A stretch of 64,000 bases of DNA from an uncultured Flammeovirgaceae bacterium (GCA_937883755.1 CAKZYA010000012.1:59143-123142); one strand, 5' to 3'. Shown: positions 1-9,649, numbered from the stretch's first letter. A program made the numbers and translations. Notes: generated by a model not told the origin, from the letters alone.

Positions 1-1
1 G

Positions 2-1522
2 GGCTTTGGGGTAGAAAATTTTCCACTGAACGGAAGAGTTTATATGCCCGAGGGCAAAGGGAGCTTCCCACTGATTTTGATCGTCCACGGAAACCACAGT
101 ATGATTGACTACTCAGACAATGGTTACGGATACCTGGGGGAGTTGCTCGCTAGTCGGGGGTTTATTACCGTGTCAGTAGATGAGAATTTTATCAACGGGC
201 ATTGGTCAGGGGATTTTCGGGGGAAGGAAATGCCAGCGCGGGCTTGGCTATTGCTAAAGCATATCGAGCAATGGCAAACGTGGAACAATACTGTCGGGCA
301 CGATCTTTCGGTTAAGGTAGATCTAAATAATATAATATTGATCGGGCATTCCCGAGGGGGCGAAGCAGTCTCTATTGCAGCTGAATTCAACAAATTACCT
401 AACTTTCCTGACGATGCCCGAGAAGTGTTTGATTTCAATTTTGGTATCCAGGGAGTCATAGCCATCGCCCCCACTGATTATCGCTATCATCGGCAAATTA
501 CCTTGAGGGACGTTAGCTATCTTTCTCTCCAAGGTTCGTATGATGCCGATGAGGCTAGTTTCTGGGGAATGCGGCCTTACCGACGGCTTAACTTTAGCGA
601 TAGCAGTCAACACTTTAAGGCTGGCGTCTACTTGCATCGGGCGAACCACGGACAGTTTAACACCACCTGGGGGCGAAGCGATTTTGGTGGAACGATGAGT
701 TGGCTACTTAACACTGAGCCGATGATGTCCGGCGAGGAACAGCAACAAGCCGCCCAGGTCTTTATCACCGCTTTTGCTGAGGCTACCCTCCACCAAAACC
801 GTGAATATCTACCTCTGTTTAAAAATGTGGCTGTTGCTCGCGATTGGTTACCTGAGCAGTATTATCTTACGCACTACCAAAATGCTAATGCTGTTACCCT
901 AGTTGATTTCGAGGATGATATTAATGTAACAACGGCTGGGAAAAATGCTAACGTTCAGGCTGAAAACTTTAAAATCTGGCGGGAAGAAAATCTAAGTGCG
1001 CGTGATCAGGGTAGTCAAGAAAACAATGCGGTAGTGCTAGGTTGGGATTACGGAACCGCTATCAATCCCGATTCTTTGGCTCGCTACGAAATTATTATTA
1101 ACGACACCGTTTTTATTAACTCAATCACCGATTCTCTAGGCGACCTTCGAGTAAGCGTAGCAGCAGGCGACTTTAAAGAGCTTAACCAACTAACTGAGGG
1201 GCAAAAAGACCGGGATGAACCGGAGCTGGATATGAGCATTGTGCTAACTGATCGGTCTGGGCAACGTACCAAAATATTAGTAAGTAGCACTAAAAAGATA
1301 GCTCCCCGCCTCAAAACCCGCTTTACCAAACTGGCTTCTCTGGATAAAGATATGATCGGTAATGAATGGGAAGTACAACTCCAAACATTTCATTTGCCCC
1401 TAGCTACTTTTCAAGCAGATAATCCAGGGTTCAACATTCAAAAGCTGCATAAAATCTCTTTTGTATTTGATCAAAATCCTTATGGGGTGGTGGTGATTGA
1501 CGATATTGGCTTTAGTCCTTAG
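2..1522 (+). CDS. alpha/beta hydrolase, chlorophyllase/cutinase-like, 5'-truncated by window edge
   Basis: The reading frame is open from base 2, and the residues before the first ATG (base 44) read smoothly into the first hydrolase strand, so the true start lies upstream of the window. Counting from that ATG, the HG oxyanion-hole motif is at about residue 15, the nucleophile elbow GHSRGG has Ser103, the likely acid is Asp167 (GSYDAD) and the likely base is His202 (ANHGQF). This is the order expected for a dienelactone-hydrolase/chlorophyllase-type esterase. Residues from about 240 to 492 form a second part without a motif I recognise, probably a beta-rich domain. The substrate is unknown; an ester or lipid is likely. 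Any signal peptide would be outside the window. The gene ends about 350 bases before the next gene on the same strand. Confidence 0.8.
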   Translation, partial: GFGVENFPLNGRVYMPEGKGSFPLILIVHGNHSMIDYSDNGYGYLGELLASRGFITVSVDENFINGHWSGDFRGKEMPARAWLLLKHIEQWQTWNNTVGHDLSVKVDLNNIILIGHSRGGEAVSIAAEFNKLPNFPDDAREVFDFNFGIQGVIAIAPTDYRYHRQITLRDVSYLSLQGSYDADEASFWGMRPYRRLNFSDSSQHFKAGVYLHRANHGQFNTTWGRSDFGGTMSWLLNTEPMMSGEEQQQAAQVFITAFAEATLHQNREYLPLFKNVAVARDWLPEQYYLTHYQNANAVTLVDFEDDINVTTAGKNANVQAENFKIWREENLSARDQGSQENNAVVLGWDYGTAINPDSLARYEIIINDTVFINSITDSLGDLRVSVAAGDFKELNQLTEGQKDRDEPELDMSIVLTDRSGQRTKILVSSTKKIAPRLKTRFTKLASLDKDMIGNEWEVQLQTFHLPLATFQADNPGFNIQKLHKISFVFDQNPYGVVVIDDIGFSP

Positions 1523-1874
1523 TCAGAGATATGACTATGGTTCATCACCGAGATACAAAAAACCGACGGCACACAAGGTGCTGTCGGTTACCGAAGGTCT
1601 GGATAGTTTAGTATAGAACAAGGTTTTAACCTTCGTGGAGATCAATCTATTCCACTATTACCTATGTGCTTGCAGTATGGTGGGTAATAGCTGTTTTGTA
1701 CATTGCGTCAAGTAAATACCTTGCCATATGCCTCTTTGAGGCAAAATCAGCGATTCCTATCTCATAGATGAGGGGAAAATTCCTCAATGTGAGGCAGAAA
1801 TGCAGTTGTAGTTTTCCGCGGAGAGTTTTTTGTGTTATCTTCAAGGCTTAATTCTACACAAACTACCTCTTTCT
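1523..1874. other. intergenic region, 352 bases, one hairpin
   Basis: This gap separates two plus-strand genes. It holds the stem-loop at 1561-1589 and otherwise shows no convincing gene. A 60-codon minus-strand frame at 1662-1844 has no recognisable motif and is not called. The 30 bases before the ATG at 1875 contain no Shine-Dalgarno sequence, as is usual in Bacteroidota. Confidence 0.6.
1561..1589 (-). terminator. 12-bp stem-loop, terminator-like on the minus strand
   Basis: Bases 1561-1572 pair with 1578-1589 (12 pairs, one G-T) around a 5-base loop. An A-run just before the stem becomes a U-run when read on the minus strand. There is no U-run on the plus strand, although the flanking genes are on the plus strand. 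It may still end plus-strand transcription less efficiently. Confidence 0.5.
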
Positions 1875-4800
1875 ATGCAATACCGTTCTATTCTCCTAAT
1901 CTTTCTACTAAGTCTATGTAGTTTTATTGCCGCCGACAGCTTCGCTCAACGTAAGAAGAAAGGTGCATCGGCGTCTTTAGATATTGATACTACCCTTTAC
2001 CAAGGAATGCAGTGGCGTTCCATTGGGCCTTACCGGGGCGGGCGTTCCTGCGCAGTAACTGGCGTGCCTGGTCAGCCTAATTTATTCTACTTTGGCTCAA
2101 CCGGGGGCGGTGTATGGCGAACTCAGGATGGTGGTCAATCCTGGAAAAACATCTCAGATGGTTACTTCGGGGGTTCAATTGGTGCGATAGCCGTGAGCGA
2201 GTACGATAATAACGTGATTTATGTCGGCGGAGGTGAGAAAACGGTTCGGGGTAATGTCTCCTTTGGTTACGGGGTTTGGAAAACAACTGATGCTGGAAAA
2301 ACCTGGCAATCGATGGGCTTAGACCAGTCCCGCCACATTGGGCGAATCAGAATCCATCCGAAAAATCCCGATTTGGTGTATGTAGCAGCGATGGGTAATT
2401 TATTTGCACCTAATGATGAACGAGGCATTTTCCGATCTAAGGACGGCGGTCAGACCTGGGAGAAAGTACTATTTGCGAACCCTGATGCCGGGGCGGTAGA
2501 TTTGGCGATAGACCCTAACAACCCTAGAATACTTTACGCGAGCACTTGGCGTATTCGTCGTACTCCGTATAGCTTGTCGAGTGGGGGAGAAGGTTCAGCC
2601 TTATGGAAAAGCACTGATGGGGGCGACACCTGGAAGGAAATATCACTCAATAAGGGAATGCCGGAAGGCCCGCTGGGAATTATTGGTGTATCCGTCTCGC
2701 CAGTCAATTCTGAACGAGTATTCGCTATTGTGGAGGCTGAGAACGGTGGAGTTTTCCGTTCGGATGATGCCGGGGCAACCTGGACAAAGACTAACGATGA
2801 CCGTAGCCTCCGTCAGCGAGCCTGGTACTACTCCCGTATTTACGCTGACACCCAAGACGAAGACATCGTTTATGTGATGAATGTGCGCTATCATCAGTCC
2901 AAAGATGGAGGTAAAACCTTCGAGCCTTCGGTAGCTCCCCACGGTGATCATCACGATCTGTGGATTTCGCCCGAAGATAATTCCCGCATGGTGATTGGCG
3001 ACGATGGAGGAGCACAGGTGAGCTTTGATCAGGGAGCTAACTGGACTACCTACCACAACCAGCCCACGGCTCAGTTTTATCGGGTCACTACCGATGATCA
3101 TTTTCCCTACCGTATTTACGGAGCCCAGCAGGATAATTCTACTATACGAGTTTTGCATCGCACCGACGGTAGTGATATTGATGAAAGCCATTGGGAAGCG
3201 ACGGCTGGGGGTGAGAGCGCCCATCTGGCGATTGACCCCAAGGATAATGAAGTAGTATACGGAGGTAGCTACGGCGGGTTTTTATCTCGGGTGAACCATG
3301 AGAAGGAGCAATCACGTATTATCAATGTTTGGCCCGATAACCCTATGGGCTACGGAGCTGAAGGGATGAAATATCGCTTTCAGTGGAATTTTCCCATCTT
3401 CTTTTCTCCTCATAATCCTAAGAAACTATACACCGCTTCTAATCACTTGCATGTTTCTACCGATGAAGGACAAAGCTGGGGAATCATCAGCCCAGACTTA
3501 ACCCGAGCCGATTCTTCTAAGTTGAAATCCTCGGGTGGGCCGATCACGCAAGATAATACCGGAGTGGAATACTATGCTACTATTTTTGCTGCGGTAGAAT
3601 CTCCTCGCGAAGAGGGCGTAATTTGGACAGGTTCTGACGATGGGTTGATTCACCTTAGCCGGGATAATGGTGAGAATTGGACAAACGTTACGCCGCCCGA
3701 TATGCCTGAGTGGATGATGATTAACAGTATTGATGTGCATCCGTTTGTAGACGGTGGTGCCTACGTAGCGGGTACCCGTTATAAGCTAGGAGATTTTACA
3801 CCTTACCTGTACAAGACTACCAACTATGGAGCTAGCTGGGAAGAAATTACCAGTGGCATTGAAAGTGAGCATTTTACTCGAGTCGTACGAGCCGACCCCG
3901 AGCAAGAGAGCTTACTTTACGCTGGTACCGAAACCGCGATGTATATATCATTTGACGACGGCAGCAGTTGGCAGCCGTTTCAACTAAACTTACCTACTGT
4001 ACCTATCACCGATCTTACTATCAAAAATAATAATCTAATTGCGGCTACTCAAGGGCGTAGTTTTTGGATAATTGATGATCTGACCCCATTGCATCAGCTT
4101 AGTAATCAAGCCATGCGGGAAGATTTTCAACGGAACGGGTATCATCTTTACCAGCCGATGGAAAGCTATCGGATGGGTGGTTCCCAAGGTGAGCCTTCTC
4201 TCACCGCCGGAACCAATCATCCAGGGGGCGTGATGGTACATTTTGTGCTTGCTGAAGAACCTGATACTGCTCAGGCAGTTGTTCTGCAAATTCAAGAGAA
4301 AGACGGAACGCTAATTCGGGAATTTAGCACGATGGAGGAAGATGAGAGTAAAAACCCGTTAAAGGGTAAACTAGAAGTTCAGCGTGGATTTAATCGCTTT
4401 GTGTGGGATATGCGTTATCCGGGCGCCAAGACTTTTGAGGGAATGATTCTCTGGGGTGGTGGAACGCAAGGTCCTAAAGCAGTACCCGGCGAATACCAGG
4501 TGACACTGAAAGTTGGTGACCAGCAAATGACCCAGCCGTTTACTATTTTAGCAGATCCTCGTTGGGAAGCCAGCCCACAGGATATTCAAGCTCAGTTTGA
4601 TTTCTTAATTTCTGCCCGTGATAAGCTGTCAGAAACGCATCAAACCATTGAAGATATTCAGGAGGTGCGAGAACAGATGAATCTGGTGGTAGAACGGGTA
4701 AAAGATGAAGAAGAAATGAAAGACGTAGTAGAGATGGCGAAGGAAATTGACCAGCGTATCACTGCCATTGAAGAAAATCTGTATCAAACCAAAAACCGCA

Positions 4801-5066
4801 GTCGACAAGATCCATTGAATTACCCCATTCAACTCAACAACAAATTAGCGAACGTAGCCTCTCAAATGGGTTACGGTAATTTCAAACCGACTGACCAGGC
4901 CGTAGCATTCAAGAAAGAAATTACCCAGCGCATTGACGAGCAATTGAACCAGTTTGATCAGATTGTAAAGAATGACCTTCCCCGGTTTAATGACCTAGTT
5001 AGGGATAAAAGCTTTAATGCTGTTCAGATTGAAGAAGAAGAAACCGAGGTAGAAGGGACTTACTGA
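1875..5066 (+). CDS. secreted Asp-box / VPS10-like beta-propeller protein
   Basis: This is a 1063-residue protein, counted from the ATG at 1875. I preferred this to an upstream TTG at 1830 because it begins directly with a signal peptide (hydrophobic core, cleavage near SFAQ). The first 750 residues carry many Asp-box (BNR) repeats of the form S-x-D-x-G-x-x-W, such as TQDGGQSW, TTDAGKTW, SKDGGQTW and STDGGDTW. These form the blades of sortilin/VPS10-type and sialidase-type propellers. A beta-sandwich-like segment and a charged helical C-terminus follow. In Bacteroidota such proteins are often named 'glycosyl hydrolase' or 'VPS10 domain protein' without proven enzyme activity; I see no sialidase catalytic set. 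It probably acts in the periplasm or at the cell surface. A strong terminator follows directly. Confidence 0.8.
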   Translation: MQYRSILLIFLLSLCSFIAADSFAQRKKKGASASLDIDTTLYQGMQWRSIGPYRGGRSCAVTGVPGQPNLFYFGSTGGGVWRTQDGGQSWKNISDGYFGGSIGAIAVSEYDNNVIYVGGGEKTVRGNVSFGYGVWKTTDAGKTWQSMGLDQSRHIGRIRIHPKNPDLVYVAAMGNLFAPNDERGIFRSKDGGQTWEKVLFANPDAGAVDLAIDPNNPRILYASTWRIRRTPYSLSSGGEGSALWKSTDGGDTWKEISLNKGMPEGPLGIIGVSVSPVNSERVFAIVEAENGGVFRSDDAGATWTKTNDDRSLRQRAWYYSRIYADTQDEDIVYVMNVRYHQSKDGGKTFEPSVAPHGDHHDLWISPEDNSRMVIGDDGGAQVSFDQGANWTTYHNQPTAQFYRVTTDDHFPYRIYGAQQDNSTIRVLHRTDGSDIDESHWEATAGGESAHLAIDPKDNEVVYGGSYGGFLSRVNHEKEQSRIINVWPDNPMGYGAEGMKYRFQWNFPIFFSPHNPKKLYTASNHLHVSTDEGQSWGIISPDLTRADSSKLKSSGGPITQDNTGVEYYATIFAAVESPREEGVIWTGSDDGLIHLSRDNGENWTNVTPPDMPEWMMINSIDVHPFVDGGAYVAGTRYKLGDFTPYLYKTTNYGASWEEITSGIESEHFTRVVRADPEQESLLYAGTETAMYISFDDGSSWQPFQLNLPTVPITDLTIKNNNLIAATQGRSFWIIDDLTPLHQLSNQAMREDFQRNGYHLYQPMESYRMGGSQGEPSLTAGTNHPGGVMVHFVLAEEPDTAQAVVLQIQEKDGTLIREFSTMEEDESKNPLKGKLEVQRGFNRFVWDMRYPGAKTFEGMILWGGGTQGPKAVPGEYQVTLKVGDQQMTQPFTILADPRWEASPQDIQAQFDFLISARDKLSETHQTIEDIQEVREQMNLVVERVKDEEEMKDVVEMAKEIDQRITAIEENLYQTKNRSRQDPLNYPIQLNNKLANVASQMGYGNFKPTDQAVAFKKEITQRIDEQLNQFDQIVKNDLPRFNDLVRDKSFNAVQIEEEETEVEGTY

Positions 5067-5087
5067 TAAATCTTCAATTAATAACTT

Positions 5088-5127
5088 AAAAGGTTAGAAG
5101 TGTGACAAATAACTTCTAACCTTTTTT
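5088..5127 (+). terminator. intrinsic terminator of the propeller gene
   Basis: A 14-bp perfect stem (5088-5101 with 5112-5125), a 10-base loop and a run of six T (5122-5127) lie 22 bases after the stop codon. This is a classical rho-independent terminator. The A-run at the other side could let it work on the minus strand as well. Confidence 0.9.
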
Positions 5128-5201
5128 GGTCGACGAGGTATCAGGATGGAAGCTATACGATCATCTTATGGGAGAACTGAACTAAGGATTTTTAATCAAA
5201 A

Positions 5202-5723
5202 TCAGGAAGCCACGGCTTCTTTTTCCTCAGAAAGCTGAATATCCTCAGAAGAAAAGCCAAATAGTGCTGCTATAAATTTAGAGGGGGGCTTTTTAACCAA
5301 TGCTAAATACTGTTGCGACTTGAGCGAATAACGGTTGGCAGCTATTCGGTACGCAAAATCTGCTTTTTGCAGCTGCTCAATACTGCTGCGGTATATTCTA
5401 TGTTTACCTAGCTGGTCGGGTAATTCATCTATCTGTTGAGATAGCTCTTGACCTTTCATTACAACTTCGGTAGCAGTAGTGGCGTTCTTATCTACCGAAT
5501 GAAATGATTGTATAATTCTCTGAAGTAGTGGGGTGAGCGAGGTATCTTTATTTTCAATGTTTGCTATCTGAATAATGATATTCTGACGAAGGGCAGCATA
5601 ACGAAAAACCAGTTCTGCGGCATCTTCCATTTCTTTCTTTCGGCCTTTGAGCGATTGATAATTGACAATCCCCCACAAGAAAGCAAATCCAATAATAGCG
5701 ACTATGATGGGCAGAAATCCCAT
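5202..5723 (-). CDS. LemA-like membrane-anchored protein
   Basis: This is a 173-residue protein with one N-terminal transmembrane segment (about residues 3-21) followed by VNYQSLKGRKKEMEDA, which matches the LemA pattern (N-Y-x-S-L). Long amphipathic helices follow. Near the end, AANRYSLKSQQYLALVKKPP and a FIAALFGF motif resemble the conserved LemA C-terminal region (a Y-N-x-x-V stretch, then a proline, then a hydrophobic LFGF-type motif). LemA proteins are anchored helical bundles of unknown biochemical function. It lies downstream of pfkA on the same strand but 166 bases away with a tandem repeat between, so co-transcription is uncertain. The family call is by pattern and is moderately sure. 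Confidence 0.6.
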   Translation of the reverse strand: MGFLPIIVAIIGFAFLWGIVNYQSLKGRKKEMEDAAELVFRYAALRQNIIIQIANIENKDTSLTPLLQRIIQSFHSVDKNATTATEVVMKGQELSQQIDELPDQLGKHRIYRSSIEQLQKADFAYRIAANRYSLKSQQYLALVKKPPSKFIAALFGFSSEDIQLSEEKEAVAS

Positions 5724-5833
5724 AAAGATAGATTAATAATTATATAGTGTTAGAATCTTAAAGTGCTCGGGGTTAATGTCCTTTAGTTTAGCGTTTTTAA
5801 GTTTTGGGATCAAAGTTAAGGGCTTTATAATTT

Positions 5834-5889
5834 TGAACACCTGAACACCTGAACACCTGAACACCTGAACACCTGAACACCTGAACACC
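5834..5889. repeat. tandem repeat, 7 x 8 bp (TGAACACC)
   Basis: Seven perfect copies of the octamer TGAACACC run from 5834 to 5889 and stop exactly at the first base of the pfkA stop codon (5890-5892 on the minus strand). Related single copies (CCTGAACAC and its complement GTGTTCAGG) occur in the spacer at 38613-38842. Confidence 0.95.
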
Positions 5890-6861
5890 TTAGATACTCA
5901 AAATCTTCACCATCCGTAACATATCCTGTTCCAGAGGCTTAGAGGTATTGATACACTCCTTAAACTCAGTGTAGACAATTCTATTGTTAATAACACCCGC
6001 CATCATGCTACGTTTTCCGCTCAGCAAACCCTCTACGGCGGCTAAACCCAAACGGCTAGCCAGAATCCGATCCATTGCAGTGGGTGCTCCACCTCGTTGG
6101 ATATGACCGAGAATAGATACTTTAAAATCTTTTGCTTCCAGACGTGCTTTTACCTTAGCAGCTACTTCAATAGCTCCTCCTTCCTCATCACCTTCAGCTA
6201 CTACTACAATTGAGGATGTTTTTTCGTGGTTACGGCCTTGCCCTAATGTATGAATTACATCTTCAATAGAGGTACTAGTTTCAGGAACCATAATTAATTC
6301 AGCACCACCACCAATACCTGATTGGATGGCGATGTACCCTGAATCGCGCCCCATTACTTCAATAAAGAAAATTCGGTCGTGAGAATTGGCAGTATCCCGA
6401 ATATTGTCAATAGCATTGAGCGCAGTATTTACTGCAGTATCAAACCCAATGGTATAATCGGTTCCAAATAAATCATTATCAATTGTACCTGGTGCGCCTA
6501 CTACCGGAACCCCGTATTCTTGGCAGAAAATATTAGCTCCCGTAAAGGTACCATCTCCACCAATTACTACTAGACCCTCAATACCTCGTCGCTGTAATTG
6601 GTAGAATGCTTTTTTTCGTCCTTCGGGAGTACGGAATTCTGCGCTTCGGGCAGATTTTAGGATAGTGCCGCCTCGTTGGATAATATTACTGACTGAATAA
6701 GACTTCATCTTGTAAATGTCGCCTTCAATTAAGCCGTTATATCCGTATTTGATGCCATAGGCTTCCACTCCGTGATAGATAGCACCTCGGATTACAGCCC
6801 GAATGCAAGCATTCATTCCGGGAGAGTCTCCACCTGAAGTCAGTACTGCGATCTTCTTCAT
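5890..6861 (-). CDS. pfkA: ATP-dependent 6-phosphofructokinase
   Basis: At 323 residues it has the usual length for bacterial PfkA. It phosphorylates fructose 6-phosphate to fructose 1,6-bisphosphate in glycolysis. The N-terminal GGDSPGMN binds nucleotide. GGDG at 101-104 and PGTIDND at 124-130 have Gly104 and Gly125, which mark the ATP-using rather than the pyrophosphate-using form; Asp128 is the expected catalytic base. MGRDSGYIA follows and the C-terminal half has the LGHIQRGG substrate-binding motif. The stop codon directly abuts the octamer repeat. The start is an ATG; no clear promoter was found in the 220 bases shared with the divergent aminotransferase gene. Confidence 0.96.
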   Translation of the reverse strand: MKKIAVLTSGGDSPGMNACIRAVIRGAIYHGVEAYGIKYGYNGLIEGDIYKMKSYSVSNIIQRGGTILKSARSAEFRTPEGRKKAFYQLQRRGIEGLVVIGGDGTFTGANIFCQEYGVPVVGAPGTIDNDLFGTDYTIGFDTAVNTALNAIDNIRDTANSHDRIFFIEVMGRDSGYIAIQSGIGGGAELIMVPETSTSIEDVIHTLGQGRNHEKTSSIVVVAEGDEEGGAIEVAAKVKARLEAKDFKVSILGHIQRGGAPTAMDRILASRLGLAAVEGLLSGKRSMMAGVINNRIVYTEFKECINTSKPLEQDMLRMVKILSI

Positions 6862-7031
6862 ACAAGCAATTAGAAGTTATATTGTAAATAAGCGAATCAA
6901 CGCCGGAGAAAGAAAATATTTTAAAAAGAATATTTAGTGGTTTGCCAATAATCCAAGAACTTTATCTAAGCTTCATCATGGGTAGGTTAGCTATTTGGCT
7001 TATGGATGGTTACGCCTCGTCTTTGTTCGTG

Positions 7032-7039
7032 TAAATTTG
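7032..7039 (+). promoter_or_regulatory. possible -7 box (TAAATTTG) for the aminotransferase gene
   Basis: TAAATTTG matches the Bacteroidota -7 consensus TAnnTTTG and lies 42 bases before the ATG at 7082. The -33 position (19 bases upstream) reads TTA rather than TTG, so this is a weak candidate. Confidence 0.35.
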
Positions 7040-7081
7040 TTAGTTTTTTTGCCAAAGTAAAAGCCTTACCTTCATTTTCCT

Positions 7082-8206
7082 ATGCAAATTCCATTTGTAA
7101 ATTTAAGAAGGCAGTATGAGCCCATATTAGCTGACCTTCAGAACGGACTTGTAAATCTGATAGCCTCCAATCGGGCAGTGGGTGGTGCAGAGGTAAGCAG
7201 TTTTGAGTCACGCTTTGCCAAAAGCTTAGGGGTGAAGTATACAGTAAGCTGTGCTAATGGCACTGATGCTTTAGAAATAGTGCTGCGAGCTTGGGGTATT
7301 GGTGTTGGTGATGAAGTGATAGTTCCCGCTAATGGCTGGGTTTCAGTAGCAGAAACGGTGGTTTTGCTTGGGGCTACTCCCATCTTCGTTGACAACCACG
7401 CAGAGACTTACAACCTTGATTTAGATTTGTTGGAAGAAAAAATAACGCCGTCTACGAAAGTAATTATACCAATTCATTTGTACGGTAATCCAGTAGATAT
7501 GAAAAGGTTAATGCGCATAGCTGCCAGTTATCGAGAAATTCGAGTGCTAGAAGATTGCGCCCAGGCTCACGGGGCTTCGGTTGGGGGTATAAAAGTCGGT
7601 AGCTATGGACAAGCTGCTATTTTCAGCTTTTATCCTACCAAAAATCTGGGAGCCCTAGGAGATGCAGGAGCTATTGTAACAAATGATCATTCACTAGTAG
7701 AACACTGTCGTGCAATTGCGAACTATGGCCAGTTTAAAAAGTATGTGTATCCGATCTTAGGACGGAATAGCCGGATGGATACTTGGCAAGCTAAGGTTCT
7801 CTCACTCAAGCTACCGTATTTAGATGCAGGAAACTTGCGCCGAAAGCAGATTGCAAATTACTACAATAACGCTTGGAAGAATTTACCGATTCAGTTGCCA
7901 AAAGCCGATAAGAATGCTGTTTGGCATTTATTTGTGATTCAGGTTGATAATCGTGATCAAATCAAGGAGGAACTGATAAAAAAAGGTATTCAAGCTGAAA
8001 TTCACTATCCCATTCCGGTTTGTCGGCAACCACTTTTTCAAAAGTTTCGCCATCCGGTAGGTTATCCCAACGCCGAACAGCAAGCATCTCGCGTATTGTC
8101 AATTCCTATTTATCCGGAGCTTACGGATGATGAGATAGAATATATTGTCGATACGGTTAAAACAGTGATTGAAGGCGTTGCCATAACGAATCAACCAGGC
8201 CGTTGA
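7082..8206 (+). CDS. DegT/DnrJ/EryC1/StrS-family sugar aminotransferase (PseC/SpsC-like)
   Basis: This is a 374-residue PLP-dependent enzyme of the family that transaminates nucleotide-bound keto-sugars. Visible hallmarks are the N-terminal NLRRQYEP segment, SCANGTDAL (residues 56-64), EDCAQAHGA (157-165) and the PLP lysine Lys187 in PTKNLGALGDAG. The partner pathway is suggested by the facing operon, which encodes a PseB-like 4,6-dehydratase. That enzyme would supply a 4-keto sugar for this aminotransferase, as PseC does in pseudaminic acid synthesis and probably SpsC in Bacillus spore coat glycans. Its 3' end overlaps the 3' end of the flippase gene by 50 bases on the opposite strand. The exact substrate cannot be read from sequence. 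Confidence 0.85.
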   Translation: MQIPFVNLRRQYEPILADLQNGLVNLIASNRAVGGAEVSSFESRFAKSLGVKYTVSCANGTDALEIVLRAWGIGVGDEVIVPANGWVSVAETVVLLGATPIFVDNHAETYNLDLDLLEEKITPSTKVIIPIHLYGNPVDMKRLMRIAASYREIRVLEDCAQAHGASVGGIKVGSYGQAAIFSFYPTKNLGALGDAGAIVTNDHSLVEHCRAIANYGQFKKYVYPILGRNSRMDTWQAKVLSLKLPYLDAGNLRRKQIANYYNNAWKNLPIQLPKADKNAVWHLFVIQVDNRDQIKEELIKKGIQAEIHYPIPVCRQPLFQKFRHPVGYPNAEQQASRVLSIPIYPELTDDEIEYIVDTVKTVIEGVAITNQPGR

Positions 8207-9638
8207 TCTCCGAAGAGATATTAAAAAAGTAAACCGCAGAGCCATATAGTACTACCACTAAGCTCCCTCGCACGAGTAAATCAATCCAGAAAAATGAAAA
8301 TATTGGCAGTAGGCTGATAAGAAAGTAGGTGACTAATGCCAGAAAAACTAAAAATGCGTGTCGGAGTTGGTAGGGCTGCATCCCGAATTTTCGGAAAACA
8401 TACCAAAATCGGACGAGAGTAATTGCTAGTACCGAGAGAAAGGAAGCAAGCGCTGCTCCGGTAATCCCCATTGCTGGAATAAAGATTAGGTTGGTGAGTA
8501 CGATGAGCAAAAGCCATACTGCATTAAATACGGTATTCATTTTGTAGTAATCAGAATAGCCTACAATTGCATCACTTAAACCGCCGGCCATCCTCACTAC
8601 ATTAGAGAAACCAATGAACAGAATAACGTACATACCTGCCTTATATTCAGCAGGAAGTATAGTATAAATCGTCTCAGTGTTTACCCACAATCCTAGCATC
8701 AAGAACAGTCCGACAGCTAACTGAGTAATCGTGCTTTTCTCGTAAATACTACGAATAGTACTCATAGATCGGCTGTTAAAAGCATCAGCAATCAGAGTAG
8801 GAGCAATGTTCCTTAGTGCCCGAGAGGGTAGTAGCACTAAGGTGCCAAAGTATAGGTTTAGTGTATAAATACCCACATCACCTTCTGAAAGGTAGCTGCC
8901 AATCATAATACTATCGATACGGATAATGGCCAGTGAACTGAATCCGGTCAAAAAGCTAAAGAGGCTCAGACTAGCCATACCTGTTATCATGGACCGATCT
9001 AATTGGCTAAAGTCAGGAAGCAGATTAAATTCTTTGCGCCAAACGAGAAAGAAGAGTAGAAGTAAGGCTACCGCTCCTTGCGCCCCTACGTACCAATTAA
9101 CGAACTGATCAAAATTTAGAAATTGGAAGAATAAAAGAGCGATGCCTAGCAAGATGAAAAGGCGAAGAAATAGTTCTTTCAATAGAGTACCCGCAGTAGC
9201 ATTGTACAGTACCCGATTGTAAATATCCATGACAATAAACAGCAGCATGAAAAAAGTAAACGGGACAATCAAGTATGCTTTATGTTGAAATAGCGGAGAA
9301 TCAGCGTGCGTAGAAATAATCCAAGATTTAAGTAAGTAGTACAAGCCGATAAACAGAATGAACCCTACTGAAGTGACCAGTAATAGTAAAAAAAGAAAGC
9401 CATGATGATTTTTTTCTTTATCGCGGAATAAGGGAAAAAATTTGACCGTAGCCCCACCAAACCCCAACGTTGCCCCCTGAGCAAATATCGCTGACCAGGA
9501 AGCTATTAGGGTGATAAGTCCGATCTGGGATGAAGTAAGTACCCGGGGAAAAATCAGAGCAGTGGTGACAAAACCTACCAGTACCCCGGCGTAAATATAT
9601 ACTGTAGATTTAATGGTCTGACGCTGAATGATACCCAC
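8157..9638 (-). CDS. Wzx-like polysaccharide flippase / oligosaccharide translocase
   Basis: This 493-residue polytopic membrane protein has about 12-14 hydrophobic segments and the N-terminal pattern GIIQRQTIKSTVYIYAG typical of Wzx/MATE-superfamily O-antigen and capsule flippases. It would move a lipid-linked glycan across the inner membrane. The start is GTG at 9638, supported because the family motif begins immediately there. It is the last gene of the minus-strand glycan operon, 11 bases after the PseB-like gene. It overlaps the 3' end of the aminotransferase gene by 50 bases tail to tail. Confidence 0.82.
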   Translation of the reverse strand: MGIIQRQTIKSTVYIYAGVLVGFVTTALIFPRVLTSSQIGLITLIASWSAIFAQGATLGFGGATVKFFPLFRDKEKNHHGFLFLLLLVTSVGFILFIGLYYLLKSWIISTHADSPLFQHKAYLIVPFTFFMLLFIVMDIYNRVLYNATAGTLLKELFLRLFILLGIALLFFQFLNFDQFVNWYVGAQGAVALLLLFFLVWRKEFNLLPDFSQLDRSMITGMASLSLFSFLTGFSSLAIIRIDSIMIGSYLSEGDVGIYTLNLYFGTLVLLPSRALRNIAPTLIADAFNSRSMSTIRSIYEKSTITQLAVGLFLMLGLWVNTETIYTILPAEYKAGMYVILFIGFSNVVRMAGGLSDAIVGYSDYYKMNTVFNAVWLLLIVLTNLIFIPAMGITGAALASFLSVLAITLVRFWYVFRKFGMQPYQLRHAFLVFLALVTYFLISLLPIFSFFWIDLLVRGSLVVVLYGSAVYFFNISSEINGLVDSLWQRLQSLF

Positions 9639-9649
9639 CGCTTATCTTC

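Noticed and set aside
1662..1844. 60-codon minus-strand frame in the 352-base gap
   Set aside because: No motif, no start signal and no homologous pattern recognised; kept as non-coding.
2643..3224. 193-codon minus-strand open frame
   Set aside because: It lies wholly inside the Asp-box protein gene and its sequence has no motif; it is an antisense shadow of that gene.
5834..5889. Short direct repeats that could suggest a CRISPR array
   Set aside because: The units are 8 bp and contiguous with no spacers, so this is a simple tandem repeat.
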